A DNA stretch of 64,000 bases from contig NC_088338.1 in NCBI RefSeq assembly GCF_036884655.1, positions 1,422,001 through 1,486,000 on the forward strand, read 5' to 3'. Position 1 is the first letter of the stretch. Each line of letters starts with the position of its first letter. The notes under the pieces are model-generated. The model was not told the origin of the DNA. It searched no databases and saw only the letters and a list, made by a program, of their open reading frames with translations. This DNA comes from Musa acuminata AAA Group. Lineage: Eukaryota > Streptophyta > Magnoliopsida > Zingiberales > Musaceae. Below are positions 24,701-37,100 of the stretch, in pieces. The translations under genes and the position numbers were made by a program.

Positions 24701-24988
24701 ACCGTGCTACTGTTGACATGCTCCTACATGGGGCAGGAGTTCATCAGAGTGGGCTACTACGTGAACAACGACTACGATGATGAGCAGCTCAGAGAAGAAC
24801 CTCCTCCGACAGTTTTGATCGACAGAGTTCAGCGGAATATCTTGGCCGACAAGCCTCGTGTGACAAAATTTCCCATCAACTTCCATCCTGACCCTAGCGA
24901 AAACGGAGGGCAGCAACAGCAGCCGCCTGTGTCGCCCGAAAACCGTACCAGCGAGGAACCACAGTCTGTCCAGCAACCCAAGTGTTAG
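21774..24988 (+). CDS. ASF1: ASF1, histone H3-H4 chaperone
   Basis: This is a nuclear chaperone that carries H3-H4 dimers during replication-coupled and replication-independent nucleosome assembly. The exons are 21774-21882, 24449-24564 and 24650-24988, giving 187 residues. The conserved core starts [20 protein letters not shown] and includes [30 protein letters not shown] and [20 protein letters not shown]. Residues D54, V94 and R108 fall exactly where the histone-contacting residues of animal and yeast ASF1 lie. The core ends at [15 protein letters not shown], and a Gln/Pro-rich tail of about 30 residues follows, the usual divergent C-terminus. Intron 1 is 2.57 kb. Intron 2 is only 85 bp and has a GC donor; without splicing, translation would stop soon after residue 75. 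The start codon gives the family's usual N-terminus. Confidence 0.93.
21883..24448 (+). other. 2.57-kb ASF1 intron 1
   Basis: The intron has GTATGG at its 5' end and CTCTTCAG at its 3' end. The contents are AT-rich with no supported gene or element. Confidence 0.85.
24565..24649 (+). other. 85-bp GC-AG intron of ASF1
   Basis: The exon reads TTCCAG, the intron begins GCAATT and ends AACTTTCAG, and the next exon begins GCAGATCC. Only this junction restores the conserved [12 protein letters not shown] introns are a known minor class with the donor consensus GCAAGT. Confidence 0.85.
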
Positions 24989-25387
24989 TTTCATGTGTGT
25001 AGATTGTCAACAGCTTCAAGGTGTAGTCATCTGGCCGATGTAATTGGCTCACCTGAGAGTGTCTGTGTACCATCAAATGGTTTTTGTGGATGGCTATGGT
25101 TCTTGTGGCTGATGGAACTCGGATTAAGCTCTTGACTCGAGCCACGTTTCTAATGTGATTTGAGGTGATGCCTGCAGCCGTGGAAGAAGCTGCTCATTTT
25201 GTATCCTGATCTGTACTGTATGTATTATGCAAATTATGGTCTTCTCTGTTTTTTATCAGATCCCAGTTCGTATTGACAGATTCATCCGACCACTTTGACT
25301 TGTGTGGCAGTGAATTGTATACGATCAGCTTACTCTCACGCAACCATGTTTTGTCTTGGAAAACTTGGAAGTCAATGAAATCTTATC

Positions 25388-25389
<2 letters not shown>

Positions 25390-25460
<71 letters not shown>
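25390..25460. repeat. (AT)n microsatellite
   Basis: About 35 AT units run without interruption, downstream of ASF1. Confidence 0.95.
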
Positions 25461-25463
<3 letters not shown>

Positions 25464-25563
25464 TTATTGATAAATGATTTTGTTCATGACTATATTCATA
25501 TCATGCGTTTATTAGCAATGAAATTGAATATTTTAGAAAGTTTGATCTGTTTAAATTTGATCA

Positions 25564-25763
25564 GACTAATTATATATTATTTTCTATAATTAGTTATCTT
25601 TAGTATCTCGATTTATTTTTAAAATAATATTGAGTTATTTATTTGTTTTTAATTTTATATAAAGATATTAATATTTTATTTTTATGAGTATAAAAAATTT
25701 AATATAATTTTTAAAATTATAAAAAAATAAAATACTAAAGATAGGGATAATATGTAATTAGTC
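25564..25763. mobile_element. 200-bp AT-rich MITE-like element, copy 1
   Basis: The left end GACTAATTATATATTAT is matched by the inverted right end GACTAATTACATATTAT. Further inward both arms carry TCTTTAGTAT followed by T/A-rich sequence ending in TTTTAAAA. A second copy lies at about 61547-61812. Target duplication is unclear. Confidence 0.6.
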
Positions 25764-25784
25764 AAACCTTGTCACACCACTTGC

Positions 25785-25803
25785 CACGTGTTTTTCTGCA
25801 TGC
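25785..25803 (+). promoter_or_regulatory. G-box/ABRE and RY motif upstream of oleosin
   Basis: CACGTG (25785-25790) is an ABRE/G-box core, and TGCATG (25798-25803) is the RY core bound by B3 factors such as ABI3/VP1. This pairing is typical of seed storage and oil-body promoters. They lie about 130-150 bases before the start codon. Confidence 0.55.
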
Positions 25804-25931
25804 CAGCCGGTCAGACTGCATTCCCCCCACACGTTTCATCATCCCTTCCCTTTCCTCCGCCACCTTCCCCTCCTCATAAGACACTCTCCTCAGCCCCCGG
25901 CTGGAGAATAAGGTATTTTCCACCAGCTTCC

Positions 25932-26438
25932 ATGGCGGAGTGGCAGCCAGCCGGCCCATGGACAGTGTCGACGCGCCACCAGTGGTCCGCCCCCTTCACC
26001 ACCTCCGGCGGGCCAAGCCTCCTCCGCCGGCTCCAGGGCCACGCACCCAGCTCCAACCAGGTCGTCGGCTTCCTCACCCTCGTCATCTCCGGCTGCATCC
26101 TCCTCGTCCTCGCCGGCCTCACCCTTGCCGGCGCCGTCCTGGTCCTCACCTTCTTCGGCCCTATCGTCCTCTTGACGAGCCCGATGTGGGTCCCGGTCGG
26201 TTTCGTGATGTTTGTCGTGTCCGCCGCTGTCCTCTCCGCGTGCGGGTTCGGCGTGGCGGCCCTGGCGGGCGCCTCGTGGCTGTACAACTACTTCATGGGG
26301 CGGCAGCCGGCCGGATCGGACCGGGTGGACTGCGCACGCAGCCGGATCGCTGACGGGCGGAGCGACGTGACGGACTACGCGAGGGAGCACGGTGGGTACG
26401 CGAGGAGCCGGGTGAAGGACGCGGCGCCGGGGGCTTGA
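25932..26438 (+). CDS. oleosin, oil-body structural protein
   Basis: Oleosins coat the triacylglycerol droplets of seeds and pollen and prevent their fusion. The protein is 168 residues with no intron. The long hydrophobic hairpin runs from about residue 44 to 118. At its turn is the proline knot, P77-x5-S83-P84-x3-P88 (GPIVLLTSPMWVPVGF), which is diagnostic. The N-terminus is polar and the C-terminus is amphipathic and charged (DYAREHGGYARSRVKDA). I chose MAEWQP at 25932; an upstream in-frame codon at 25788 would add a Pro-rich leader unlike oleosins and would overlap the promoter motifs. The coding region is markedly GC-rich compared with its AT-rich flanks. Confidence 0.95.
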   Translation: MAEWQPAGPWTVSTRHQWSAPFTTSGGPSLLRRLQGHAPSSNQVVGFLTLVISGCILLVLAGLTLAGAVLVLTFFGPIVLLTSPMWVPVGFVMFVVSAAVLSACGFGVAALAGASWLYNYFMGRQPAGSDRVDCARSRIADGRSDVTDYAREHGGYARSRVKDAAPGA

Positions 26439-27090
26439 GAGTAGCCGAAGGCGCGCTCGTTCGTGCTTCTCGGCGTGTGGTTCGTGTTCGGTGTGGCGTT
26501 GACTGGTCTTTGTATTGTCTTTGTCGTCTCTTCTTTCTTTGGTTTCAACGATGGGGTTTAGCTTTTAATATTATTTATTTATTATATATTTAGGGCATAT
26601 AAATTTTTTGTAATATTATATATTTATATATATATATATGTACTTATTAATTGAAGTATATATATATATATATATTTAGTTATTTACTTTTAATAAATAT
26701 TAAATATGTTAGAAAGTTCCATTTGTTACATATTATTTAATAATTTTTATATATTATTTACCAAACACTCAAATAGTTTATTTGAATCGCTTTACACCAT
26801 GTGAAAATATATATGATATAAATATTTAATTTAATTTTTTATTTTATGATGATTTTGATATAAATTTATTAGCTTTAATCCTCTTTGTAGCATTTCATCT
26901 TACAAATAAAATGAGAATAGAGAATGATACGAGAAGGGATTACGAAAGAGTATAAGAATAAAAAAGAGATGGTTGAAGTTAATCATCATAACAAAATATT
27001 GTATGATGACTAAGTTATTCGAGGAGAAGGAGAGTGAAGAAAGATGAAATAAGAGAAAAATAAATGGTATAAAAATAAAGAAGATATTAT
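26439..27090. other. oleosin 3' flank and AT-rich intergenic DNA
   Basis: No gene was seen. Short TA-rich tracts occur at 26620-26680. Confidence 0.5.
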
Positions 27091-27093
27091 TTA

Positions 27094-27345
27094 TACTATC
27101 GTATCGTACCGATATTTTGAGATTGGTTCAGTACGGAGCGTATCGAGCAGTACACCAATGACGTACCAAACGATATATCTAATTTTAATTTTAATTTTTT
27201 TACTATTAGCACTGTTATAATGTAACACTATAGTACTGTAGTATGTTAACGATCTACGTATCGGTATATCATCGGATCGATACATATTATTCATACATCC
27301 GATACGTATCATCCATACCGAGATATGAAATTGCATATCATGCTT
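27094..27345. mobile_element. degenerate GGTAC-rich element (relic)
   Basis: The stretch contains ATCGTATCGTACCGATATTTTGAG, similar to the start of the copies at 51946 and 58151. It also carries a decayed AGCACTGTTATAATGTAACA core and an end resembling TGCATACCATG. The ends and target duplication are too worn to define. Confidence 0.5.
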
Positions 27346-27516
27346 ACACTTAAACTCTGCCGATCATGTAATAAAGCCAAAAAACCAAAAACGAACCTAT
27401 AAGCACTTATCCCCATTGATGCAAAAAAGGCCCTCATAAATTCCAGAAGGCCGCTATCCTATAAGAAGCAATCATAGGGACTTTTTTGGTAAGTTGCCTA
27501 CCCGATCCTTAATTCA

Positions 27517-27537
27517 AAACCCTAATTCCGAAGCCCA
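27517..27537 (+). promoter_or_regulatory. telo-box and inverted TGGGCT upstream of CGI121
   Basis: AAAACCCTAA (telo-box) is followed seven bases later by AGCCCA, the reverse complement of TGGGCT. This is the same motif pair as in the RACK1-ASF1 promoter. Confidence 0.6.
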
Positions 27538-27734
27538 ACCCACCCCCGCCTCTTGCCCCAACTCTCTCCCTGCCGGCGCCTTCCCCGTGCCGACGACCGA
27601 CGTCTGCAAGTAAGAGTCTTTGATTCCATCGGACTTTAGGCGAAAGTGGAACTTTTTTTTCCTTTCTTTTTCCGATGTTGGGTTGTGATTCGTTTTGATT
27701 TGTACCGGGAATGCATGAAGGAAGGAAAGAAGCT

Positions 27735-30700
27735 ATGAAGGTGTTCCAGGTGAACGGGAGCACTACCCTCTCCCTCGCTCTTTTCACCGACGTCACCAAT
27801 AGCAGGTCTTCTTTTCTTTTCTCTTCGTCTTTACTAATCTTGCCTCGTGTAAACAGTATTACATCTATATGAAACTTCTTCAATATCCCGACGCAATTAA
27901 CTGCAAAACTCCTTTCTTTTAAGCTACACATTCACTTCAGTTTGCTAATTTTTAAGAGGGAAAAGAACAAGAAACATCTTTTTTATTGTAATATCTGAAT
28001 AAGCTTTAAATGGGGGAGCTTCGAGGATCTATTGTGCATTACGATCAATTAGGAAGCATGAGTAGACTGACAGAAGTTGCTCTAATAGATGCATATTCAA
28101 TATGTCATGGTGTTTCTTACTGTGGAGTTGTTCCCTATCTCATTGACCTGCGATGTATGAGCAACCAAAGATTTGTGATTAACGGGCCTACTTATAAAGA
28201 GAAAAGAAATTTAATAGTTCAGAATGATGGGGTAGGCTTGCTTAGATAGAAAAGTTTCCATTACCATGGGTAACTTAATATAATGTTGCCTTAGTTCAGA
28301 CTTAAATGTGGATCGATGTGACTCTGGTCTTACCAATAACGAAAAAAATATAATAATGCAACAATACTCTACCTTCTGCAGAACCTTATGACAGGCCAAG
28401 TTCAACTTGTTTGGGTCCTAATGACGCTTCATCAAAAACACTAAATGCTAGGGATCAGGATCAGAGTGCTAGCCTTATTAGCAATTGTTTTATTGGAAGG
28501 AGCTTCATTGAAATACTGTACGTTTTACATTCTATTTATTCATTTTCAGGGAATTAATATGTGTGAGAATACGGACTTGAGATTTACGTAGACAAATATT
28601 TTTGGAGCTCATGCTTCTCATGTTAGATGAGTGCTAATGTTTGGCTGAAAGGCATAGTCATGGGCTTTCTAATGATTCTTATGCTGGGTTACTTCTGTAT
28701 GATTTTACTTATTTCATTTTATATGGTCGTAAATTTCTCAACAATATTTTTTTAAGTTTCAATTTTTATGCTGTTGTTAAAATGAGGAACTTATAACCCT
28801 TTTCAGTATTGGCATCAAATAGTTTGTCTGGTGTGGACATTGTTTTGAAACTGATTATACGTATATTTCTTCATATTGTGTTGATGTTTTATATATTTTT
28901 CCTCTATCGATAGCATGATTCATTGCAAAAGAACATCGAGTGACATGCATGGAAATGCTCTACATAACTGAAGGTGGGGAAGATATTTACTTTTTGACCA
29001 AACTTTTCAGGCAACTTCTGGACTCTGTGCAGACTGGAAAACTGGAACCAGAAGTAGCACTGCTCAATGCATCACTAGTATGTTCCTCTCCTCTTCTGGT
29101 TAAATGAAGCTTCTCTGGTTACAAATAACTTTGTGCTAAAATCTGGTTTTCATTGCATACAAAATTTTCTCATATCATGTAACTTTATGCACAGTAAGTC
29201 TTCTTGCTGTCATATATTTGATGTTGCTTATGCCGTCTAATCTACATGGATTCCTCTTTCATTTTATTTTTAACTTGGGAGTGATTGCAACTCTGGCATG
29301 AAAAATTGATATCCTTTTCGTTTGAACCTATTGTTTATACAGATACCAGATATTTTCCCCATTCTAGCTGCAGCTCATAAGGCACTTGTATCCAAATCAA
29401 GGGAATCACTAACAACACGTACTCTTCATTCTGAGCTTATTTATAACTACTCCGGATCTAAACATGTAAATGTCTAATATTCTAGATCAACTTTCTTTGT
29501 TTTACCTATGATGTTCGCATAACAATTCTTCAATGTACTTTTTGCTAGATAACTGAATCATTAAAGAGATGTGGAATTTCTGATGACACAACCTATGTTC
29601 TTGCAGCTCGTTTTGCTGCATCTCATGATGAGGTATACAATTTAGCATCTATGGTTTCTGTTGGTTTTATAGAATCACTTAATCGACAGCTAACCTTCTT
29701 TAGAAGGTTGTTAAGTAGCATTTGTGGCTCAAGTATTTACTATATTCCATCCTACTAAGCTTTTTTAATACATCTATTTTGGATAAAGAGGCTACATACT
29801 GATTCTGCCATTTTAATACTTTGGAAAATAAAAATTGGTTTTTGTCTACAACTTACAATGTCCTTATTTATATTTTTTTAGGTGGTCTCATAACCTGAGA
29901 TCCATTGTGTTTGCAATTTCTGTTCATTCTGACATTTTTTTCTGTTGCAACCAACAGGAAGGCTATTATTTCAAGTTGGACATTAGATGCTAAGTTGTTT
30001 TCAATCAACCTGACATGCATCAAGTTTATGCTAAACATGCGTTTATATTACATAGAAAGAAGATCTATGCTGATGCCATTTTGAAGAAAACTTTTGTAAA
30101 TTATCTAATTCCTTTGTTTGCTTTTGATTGTTTAATAGCATTTGCCATATGCTTGCAATCTATTGATTAATGAGCTGTTTTTCCCCCCAAAAAAAAAAGA
30201 AAAAATGAACGGTGAGGTCTTACTATGATTTTTAGAATTCATCCCCCATTTATCCTGTAGTCCCTTTCCACTTTCACAATTCTTCAAAATCATAAACAAT
30301 CATGGTGTTAAGGTTTGGTTGATGATTCAAACTCTGAAATGGACCATTTAAATGTTGTCAACCAATAACTATTTTCTTTTGATAATTAAAATGATAGCTT
30401 TACACAAAATGACATAAATAGCAATGATTTTATTGAGTTATGACATAAAAGGTATTCATTGTACTTAGATGAAAGATGTGGAGAAGCTTATAAAGGGCAA
30501 AGAGATTGATCTGTTAGAGTTGGAAGGGAGAGCCAACAATGCACAGATCCAAAAGGTATATATTTCATTCTTGGTTAATACCATCACACCAGTACAATCC
30601 TCACTATGAATAAATGTTGACTGTGCTCTTTACCCTTGTTTTCTATCCCCAGCATTATAAGATAACCCCTCAGGAATTAGCAATATCTTCGCAATCTGAT

Positions 30701-30739
30701 GCAATCGTCTGTAGGATTGCAGCTCGAGATGCTTTGTAA
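27735..30739 (+). CDS. CGI121: KEOPS/EKC complex subunit CGI121 (TPRKB homologue)
   Basis: This is a subunit of KEOPS, which places the t6A modification on A37 of ANN-decoding tRNAs. In other organisms CGI121 binds the kinase subunit Bud32/PRPK and helps recruit tRNA. The exons are 27735-27805, 29011-29077, 29343-29465, 29549-29632, 30469-30555 and 30653-30739. All junctions are GT-AG and in phase, giving 172 residues. Recognisable blocks include LALFTDVTNSRQLLDSVQTG, LLNASLIPDIFPILAAAHKA, TRTLHSELIYNYSGSKHI, SLKRCGISDDTTYVLAARF and the C-terminal YKITPQELAISSQSD. The length suits the family (about 170-180). Intron 1 is 1.2 kb. The start gives the conserved MKVFQV opening. Confidence 0.9.
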
Positions 30740-31340
30740 GGCATTGAATAGATATCAACATAAGTGGCACATTGTTCTCCATCTTCAATTTTTTTTTTGT
30801 TATTCTCCATGTGCTCTTGAACCAAAAAAAATGCAATATTATGAATATCAGTCCCTGAATTCTAGCCTTTTTGTTTTGACTTGTGGACTGTGGTTCTCTA
30901 AAGTTCTTTTGTATCATTGTATGAGATTCTGCCCCCAAGAAGGGTTTAATTTGATTTTGGATCTGAATATGATACAAGATGCACTTGTCTTTCCACTGGC
31001 AGCACACAAGACCTTGGACTCTAGAAATTCTTTGCAGGTTGTCTCCAAACATGATTTTTCAGAGATTGTGAGGCAAATGCTAGAGAATTAAGATGGTGAG
31101 CAGAAGTTGAACTTTCTTCATTTCTAAAGAAATCAAATCATGGGCCACACATTTTGTATTTCCATGTTCTTGTTATGTATCTGTATACATTTAGAGGAGT
31201 TGGATTTGCTGTAGATCTTTATTTCTATGTTTCATGTCAATTAAGATTCAGTTCCTGCTGGAACTGTTCATGGTCTTTCTCTCTCTACATATATATATAG
31301 TGTTAATTGTCATTATATTCAAATAAAAAATGACATTGAT
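30740..31340 (+). other. CGI121 3' UTR and flank
   Basis: The DNA is AT-rich and ends in a short TA tract near 31290. Open frames on both strands at 30630-31090 overlap the real last exon and are not genes. Confidence 0.5.
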
Positions 31341-31356
31341 CTCCGCATCACAACAC

Positions 31357-31372
31357 CACACCACGTGGTGTG
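31357..31372. promoter_or_regulatory. 16-bp perfect palindrome centred on a G-box
   Basis: CACACCACGTGGTGTG reads the same on both strands and contains CACGTG. It lies about 700 bases upstream of the probable OSCA1 transcript start. Confidence 0.5.
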
Positions 31373-32029
31373 AAGAGAACCGAAGCATTCAAATGTGTTG
31401 TTAGCGATGGCGACGAAGGATGGGGAGCTCCAACGTTCGAGTCTATTGTAATGCAGCGGGCCGCCGGCGCTTTGACCGCGTGGCAGCGTTTCCTTGGCCT
31501 CGCCTCACAGCTGTCACCCGAAGAATAAAAGCCCCGACGACGGAGCGACAGCGGCAGCGCAGTGTGAAGGATGGAGAGACACGTTCTCCATCTCCCACAT
31601 GTCGGCACGTGCTTTGAGGAGCTTTCGGCTGTTCCTTGCCGACACGCGACACGGCTTAGCCTTCGTCATCAGCCACCGTCAATCTTCATTAATTATTGCT
31701 AAAGATGGATTGCTTGATGCCGTGTTGGCGTGTGATTGGCCCCGTCACATGACCCGCCGTGTTGCGTGTACGACTGCCGCCATGCATCATGTGTATGCGA
31801 CGTGCAAAGCGCGGTAATCAAATCTCGACTAGTAATTAAATAGGATTTATGGCTATAAAACATGATTTTATTGTCTTCGAAACAGATATCCACTTCCTCA
31901 AATCAATTAAATTAAGAGAAGCTTAAGTGGAAACAAAAACAATTAATTAATAACCCAAACTCTAGGAATAATAATAATTATTATTAAATAATATTGAATT
32001 AATAATTCTCATGTGGCTTCTATTTAATG
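31373..32029. other. OSCA1 upstream region
   Basis: The stretch 31380-31810 is locally GC-rich and has competing open frames on both strands, none with recognisable similarity. The rest is AT-rich. It is probably promoter and intergenic DNA. Confidence 0.4.
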
Positions 32030-32049
32030 ACACGTATTGCCGACCGTTG

Positions 32050-32361
32050 GGTCTCTCTGACGCTCCGTTTCTCTACTCTCTTCTTCCTTCCTTGCCCTCC
32101 TCGTGCCCGGCGCATCTTTTTGGCCATCGCTTCCATCCATCACCCGAAAACCCACTCTTTCTGTTGCTTGCCTTAACCCGAAGCACAAAGAATCCAACCC
32201 CACCTGACAACTCTCTCTCTCTTTCTCTCTAGTGTTCTCCAATATTCTGACGGTAAAGGTCTTTTAGGGGTTCTCAACAAATCTGAGTGGTGGTCGGGAA
32301 GGGATTAGTCGCTGATTGCTTGTTGCTTGGATTGGTCGGCGTTGATGCTGCTCCTCTAAAG
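32050..32361 (+). other. probable 5' UTR exon of OSCA1
   Basis: The stretch is CT-rich (CTCTCTCTTTCTCTCT near 32220) and ends CTAAAG|GTAATT, a good donor at 32361/32362. The next acceptor, TTTTGCAG at 34076-34083, lies 43 bases upstream of the start codon. The left boundary is a guess. Confidence 0.5.
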
Positions 32362-34083
32362 GTAATTTATGGCAATGGCTGCGCTTTTTTTTTTTTTTTC
32401 CTTTCTTTCTTTTACCTTTTTATTTATTGGAGAAGGAAGAACAAATCTCAGCGTCTTTTTCTTTCTTCTCCTCATTTAAAGATCGAATCTTTTCTTGCGT
32501 TGGATCAGTATTTTGTTGTTCGCGTTATCTTGTGAAGAGTCTAGTTTCTTTGTGTTGGTTTACCCCCCGGCGGCCTGCCATGGTTGAAATATAATCCGCG
32601 GATGGATGGAAGAAGAGAGTTTTTGTCGACTTATGCAGTTCATGTATGGGAAAAGGTCGTTTCTTTTTCTCTGTTTGATTTGTTTTCTGGAGGTTTGGGT
32701 TTGTAAGTGCAGGTGGTCGTCCTGGTGGGTGTCTACTGAGAACTCCTACTACTTCATACCGTTGAGCTGGTCGATATCAGAAGTAGGTCGGATGGAATTT
32801 CGAGATTTAGATGAGCTAAACTTCTCTTACGGCAAAAGTGTCCCTTCTACTACTTCAAGAATCGATAGTATGCGTAGTGAAAATATGATATATTTTGGCG
32901 TCCGATGAGTTAAATGCTAAACAACTTAAAACTCCTCTGTTGATGTAGCATTAGAACTTTAGTAGATTAATTTGGGTCAATATGGAAAAATAGACCTCTC
33001 TATCCGTATCTTGGGTCTTCTAAGTTAGTGTAAATTAAGAAAGACCAACTTATTGCTACCTGAAAGTTTCCTCGAATTAAGCAGAAGTTGAGCAAACATC
33101 CTAAAGACCCATATGATTTTGATTGACCAATTTAGGGTCTAATTTTCTTATGCTTCCCCTCATTTCCGAGTGCTTGGTGAAGCATTAGAGCTCTAAAGTT
33201 CGTCTAAACCAACTATTATATGTGGCCTAGTTGTTCCATTGATCTTGATCAACTATTTCCAAGACTTGTGTCGTTTAAACATGGATTTGCATTTCAGCTT
33301 GATAAACTCAGCAAGGAAAAAGATCATGAAATGTCTGAGAAGTCCTTGGAACATTGACCAATAAATTTGATCATCTGCTTATTGTAATTATTTAATTTTT
33401 CGGGCCTCTTGATTGGATCTATGCAAATAATATTTTTCAATCACTAGACACCAAGGTATTTGATATAGTTTTGAATTAATTATTTTTGTTTTCTCTATGC
33501 AAGATTCCTGTGCTCTCTATCACAGTTTGACTACAATGATGTTGTCTGCTTGGTTGTTAAAAGTCACTGTTGATGCTGTTTTTGCCACCTAAAATGTTCT
33601 TTTTTCTACTTGTCACAGATTTGAACACGTTTGGTCATCTAAAATTATCACCAACATAGACAATAAGGTTAACATGATGTTATTTATAATGCAAGTTCGT
33701 TAAATTGGAAGCCACATGGTGTCGATAACTGATCACCAAAAGTTTTGAAGTGATTTGATTGTGTCAGCAGCTCAAACCTAAACATAATATGACTCAGTAG
33801 CAAAAAAAATATCTCTAGATCACATTAAGAGTTTCTTGAAACTATAGTGTAAGAAAATTTTCAGAGGCTGATAATTATGCTGTTCTAGGTTTAGCTAACT
33901 TATCTTATTGAGTTTTGACATTCTGGATATGCTTCTTAAATGTTAAACATGGAAGATCTTTGTATTGGCGACTTTTTCTCTACATCATTATTGTCTCATC
34001 TCTATGAAAGATTGCTTTCTTTTTTTGTTTCTATTTATGCTAAGATTTATGAGTACATAATACTACTATCTGATCTTTTGCAG
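32362..34083 (+). other. OSCA1 intron in the 5' UTR (1.7 kb)
   Basis: GTAATT donor and TTGCAG acceptor are visible. Contents are AT-rich with no supported gene. Confidence 0.5.
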
Positions 34084-34126
34084 GGTCGATACATAGAGGC
34101 GAATCACTATTCTATAAGCGACAATT

Positions 34127-37100
34127 ATGGCTACACTTACTGACATAGGGCTTGCTGCAGCCATCAACATACTTGTTGCCATTGCATTCTTAGTAGCATT
34201 TGCTATACTAAGACTTCAACCAATAAATGACAGAGTTTACTTTCCAAAGTGGTATCTTAAAGGTGTAAGAAGCAGTCCAACATGCTCAGGGGCATTTGTC
34301 CGCAAGTTTGTGAACTTAAATTTGAGTTCATATTTGAGATTTCTGGGATGGATGCCAGCTGCTCTCAGGATGCCAGAGCCAGAGCTGATAAACCATGCAG
34401 GACTTGATTCTGTTGTATATTTACGCATATACTTGATAGGGTATTCTACTTGTCTTTCATTAATCTATTCTTCTTCTTTTTCTCTTTTATGTATGTACTG
34501 CATTCATGAATTTGTTTATTTTGCATCTTAGTTGGTGTAAGAGGGTAATGTGGAGTCTGAATAAATTATCCTCGGCAAACACTGGTAATGCTACTTGGGA
34601 AATGGTGTTACCCAGAATTAGATGAAAGGGTGGTGATATATGATAAATTATTTTATTTATTTAAGGCTAATTCTTTACTTCTCTATCTGTGCAACTCTAT
34701 CCTCTATAAGCAGGAACTTGATCATCTAATTTAGAATTTGGGCAATCATCTAACAAGACATAGAAAGAAGCTGAAGCTTCGAGTAGTTGCCTGCTTGATC
34801 TGATTGGGATATGTATGCTTCTTATGGTCAGGATTTTTAAAACTTTTTGCAATGCTCTTGGTGAAATTGATAGACTTGAGTTTGCATTTAGATAATATAG
34901 TGGGAGATAAAAGATAAAACAGTGCAACAAGTTTAAAAGAAAAAAAATGGTGATAAAAAGATTAACAATAAAAAATGGAGAGCTTTCTACAATACTGGGA
35001 TTAGTTTCACCATTCACCTTCCTTTCGAACTTGATATTTCAATGTATAGACATGTCACTAAGTGGCAACAATTAAGAAGTTTTTTCTTATATCAGAAAAA
35101 CAAGGTGTGGTGCTTCATGTTTGCAATATTGCATGGTTAATTGTTCTCCATCTAGTGGTAACTTTGCATCTTAATTTTCTTGACCTTTCTTTTGTATTGG
35201 GATTAGTTCAGTTATGTTCCCTAAGAATTATCAAATTATTTTTTATCTACAAATAATTGATCTCTTGGATTTGCTTTTTCTACTAGACTTAAAATCTTCG
35301 TTCCAATGGCAATCCTAGCATTTACAGTCTTGGTGCCAATCAACTGGACAAACACAGATACCTTGAAAAATTCTGAAGTGGAGTTCAGTAACATAGACAA
35401 ACTTTCTATTTCAAATATTCCTTTGAGTTCACAGAGGTAAGCTGTCACAATTTTAATATTATTTATAACTACACCGCCTACTGGTTGAACTAATTACTAG
35501 TTTCTGCTTATCCCCTTTCTTATAATACTAGTTGTAAAGTTGCTGAAACTTGACCTATTTTGAGATCATGTTTATCAATCATTTTTAAATATGGTTGAAA
35601 CTTGAAACTAATTTGACTGTTGGGTATATACGACTGTTTGGTGATTGGTATGCTCTTGCTATTTGCTTCTTGGTTTTTGTTATATCTCCACCTAACCAAA
35701 GAGTCATTGTCATAATGAAAATAAGTCATTTTCATCAATAGATATCTGGATTTGATGTTCAAATATTACTTCACTGGACTTCAATTCTTTGTGTGGTGCT
35801 ATCTTTACATGTATTCTTGCAGAATCTGCATGTTTCTCTGTTTTTTGGGTGTGATTTAGCACACAAGTGAATAATGTAACAATGCATAATTCTCTTCTGA
35901 TGCTCCTAGATGATGCTTTCTTCTCAGTTATTTTCTGGTGAGATTCTGGTTTTTCATTTAAATTTAAAGATATTTTCGTTTATTTTTTCTCATTTGATGA
36001 TGGAGTATGACCATTATATTTTTTCATTTTAAATTGAAACCAAATTATAAAATTTAATTCAATGATGAAATTGAAATTTTATCATATTTGAGCCTAAAAT
36101 GATTTGTTTTACCTATCAAAGTTGAACATTGCTAGTAGATTTATTTACGATCAAGGTTCATCGTACCGTGATATATTGCCTAGTATGGACTGTATGTACC
36201 AGTCCGATAGGGGACCAGTATGAATGGTACATACCAGTTTGTCAGTATGCCCTATCATATCACGGTATGTTGGTACGGTTCAGTATATACCTTACTGATG
36301 AGCGGTTAGTACACCAGTACGGACTAGTAAGGCGAACCATATTTATGACCTTTGGTTACATATGTTTCTACACACGGGATGCATTTTTAAAATTTCTCTT
36401 ACCTTGTGTGGTTCTCTTAGTCATTTCTACATTTTATTTTGTTCATTGAATCAGCCAATTGTTGTAGGTTTTGCACCATGTTGAAAAACAATGTTTATGA
36501 GTGTGTAACTGTTTCTTTTTATTGTAGGTTCTGGGCTCATTTAGTTATGGCATATATCTTTACCTCTTGGACATGCTATGTCTTGTTTAAGGAGTACGAA
36601 ATTGTTGCATCAATGAGGTTGCATTTTCTTGCATCTGAGAAACGCCGTCCTGATCAGTTTACAGTAAGCTTAATTTTAGTCTTTTTAAAATGATGTTGAG
36701 AGAAATCTTACCAAAAGTTTGTTTGATGTCATGTTTGTGAATTTGGAAAAAAGCTGCTAGAACTTTCTTCTTTTCCTCAATGCAATATGGAATGAATCTA
36801 ATTTCTTATGTTCACTATGCCCACTGCAATCTAAATCTCCTAGATGAACGTGAACGATTTTTATGTATGCAATTTTATATTTATTTGCTGAAAAATTAAA
36901 TAATTATATGTTTGGAGTTCAAGAATGATGTTTTACATTTATATAAAATTAGGAGAAAAATGGAAAGTTTATATTGTAGCCTCATTTGTTGATCTTTATA
37001 TGCAAAAAGAAGACAATTTGTTATCTGTTGACAACTCTTTTACCATGGTTTGCTCATTGGTGTATGAAAATGTGTTGCCTCTATTGGGATGGATGTATCT

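Noticed and set aside
25874..26390. Long minus-strand and alternative + frames over the oleosin
   Set aside because: They are shadows of GC-rich coding DNA; only one frame has the oleosin proline knot.
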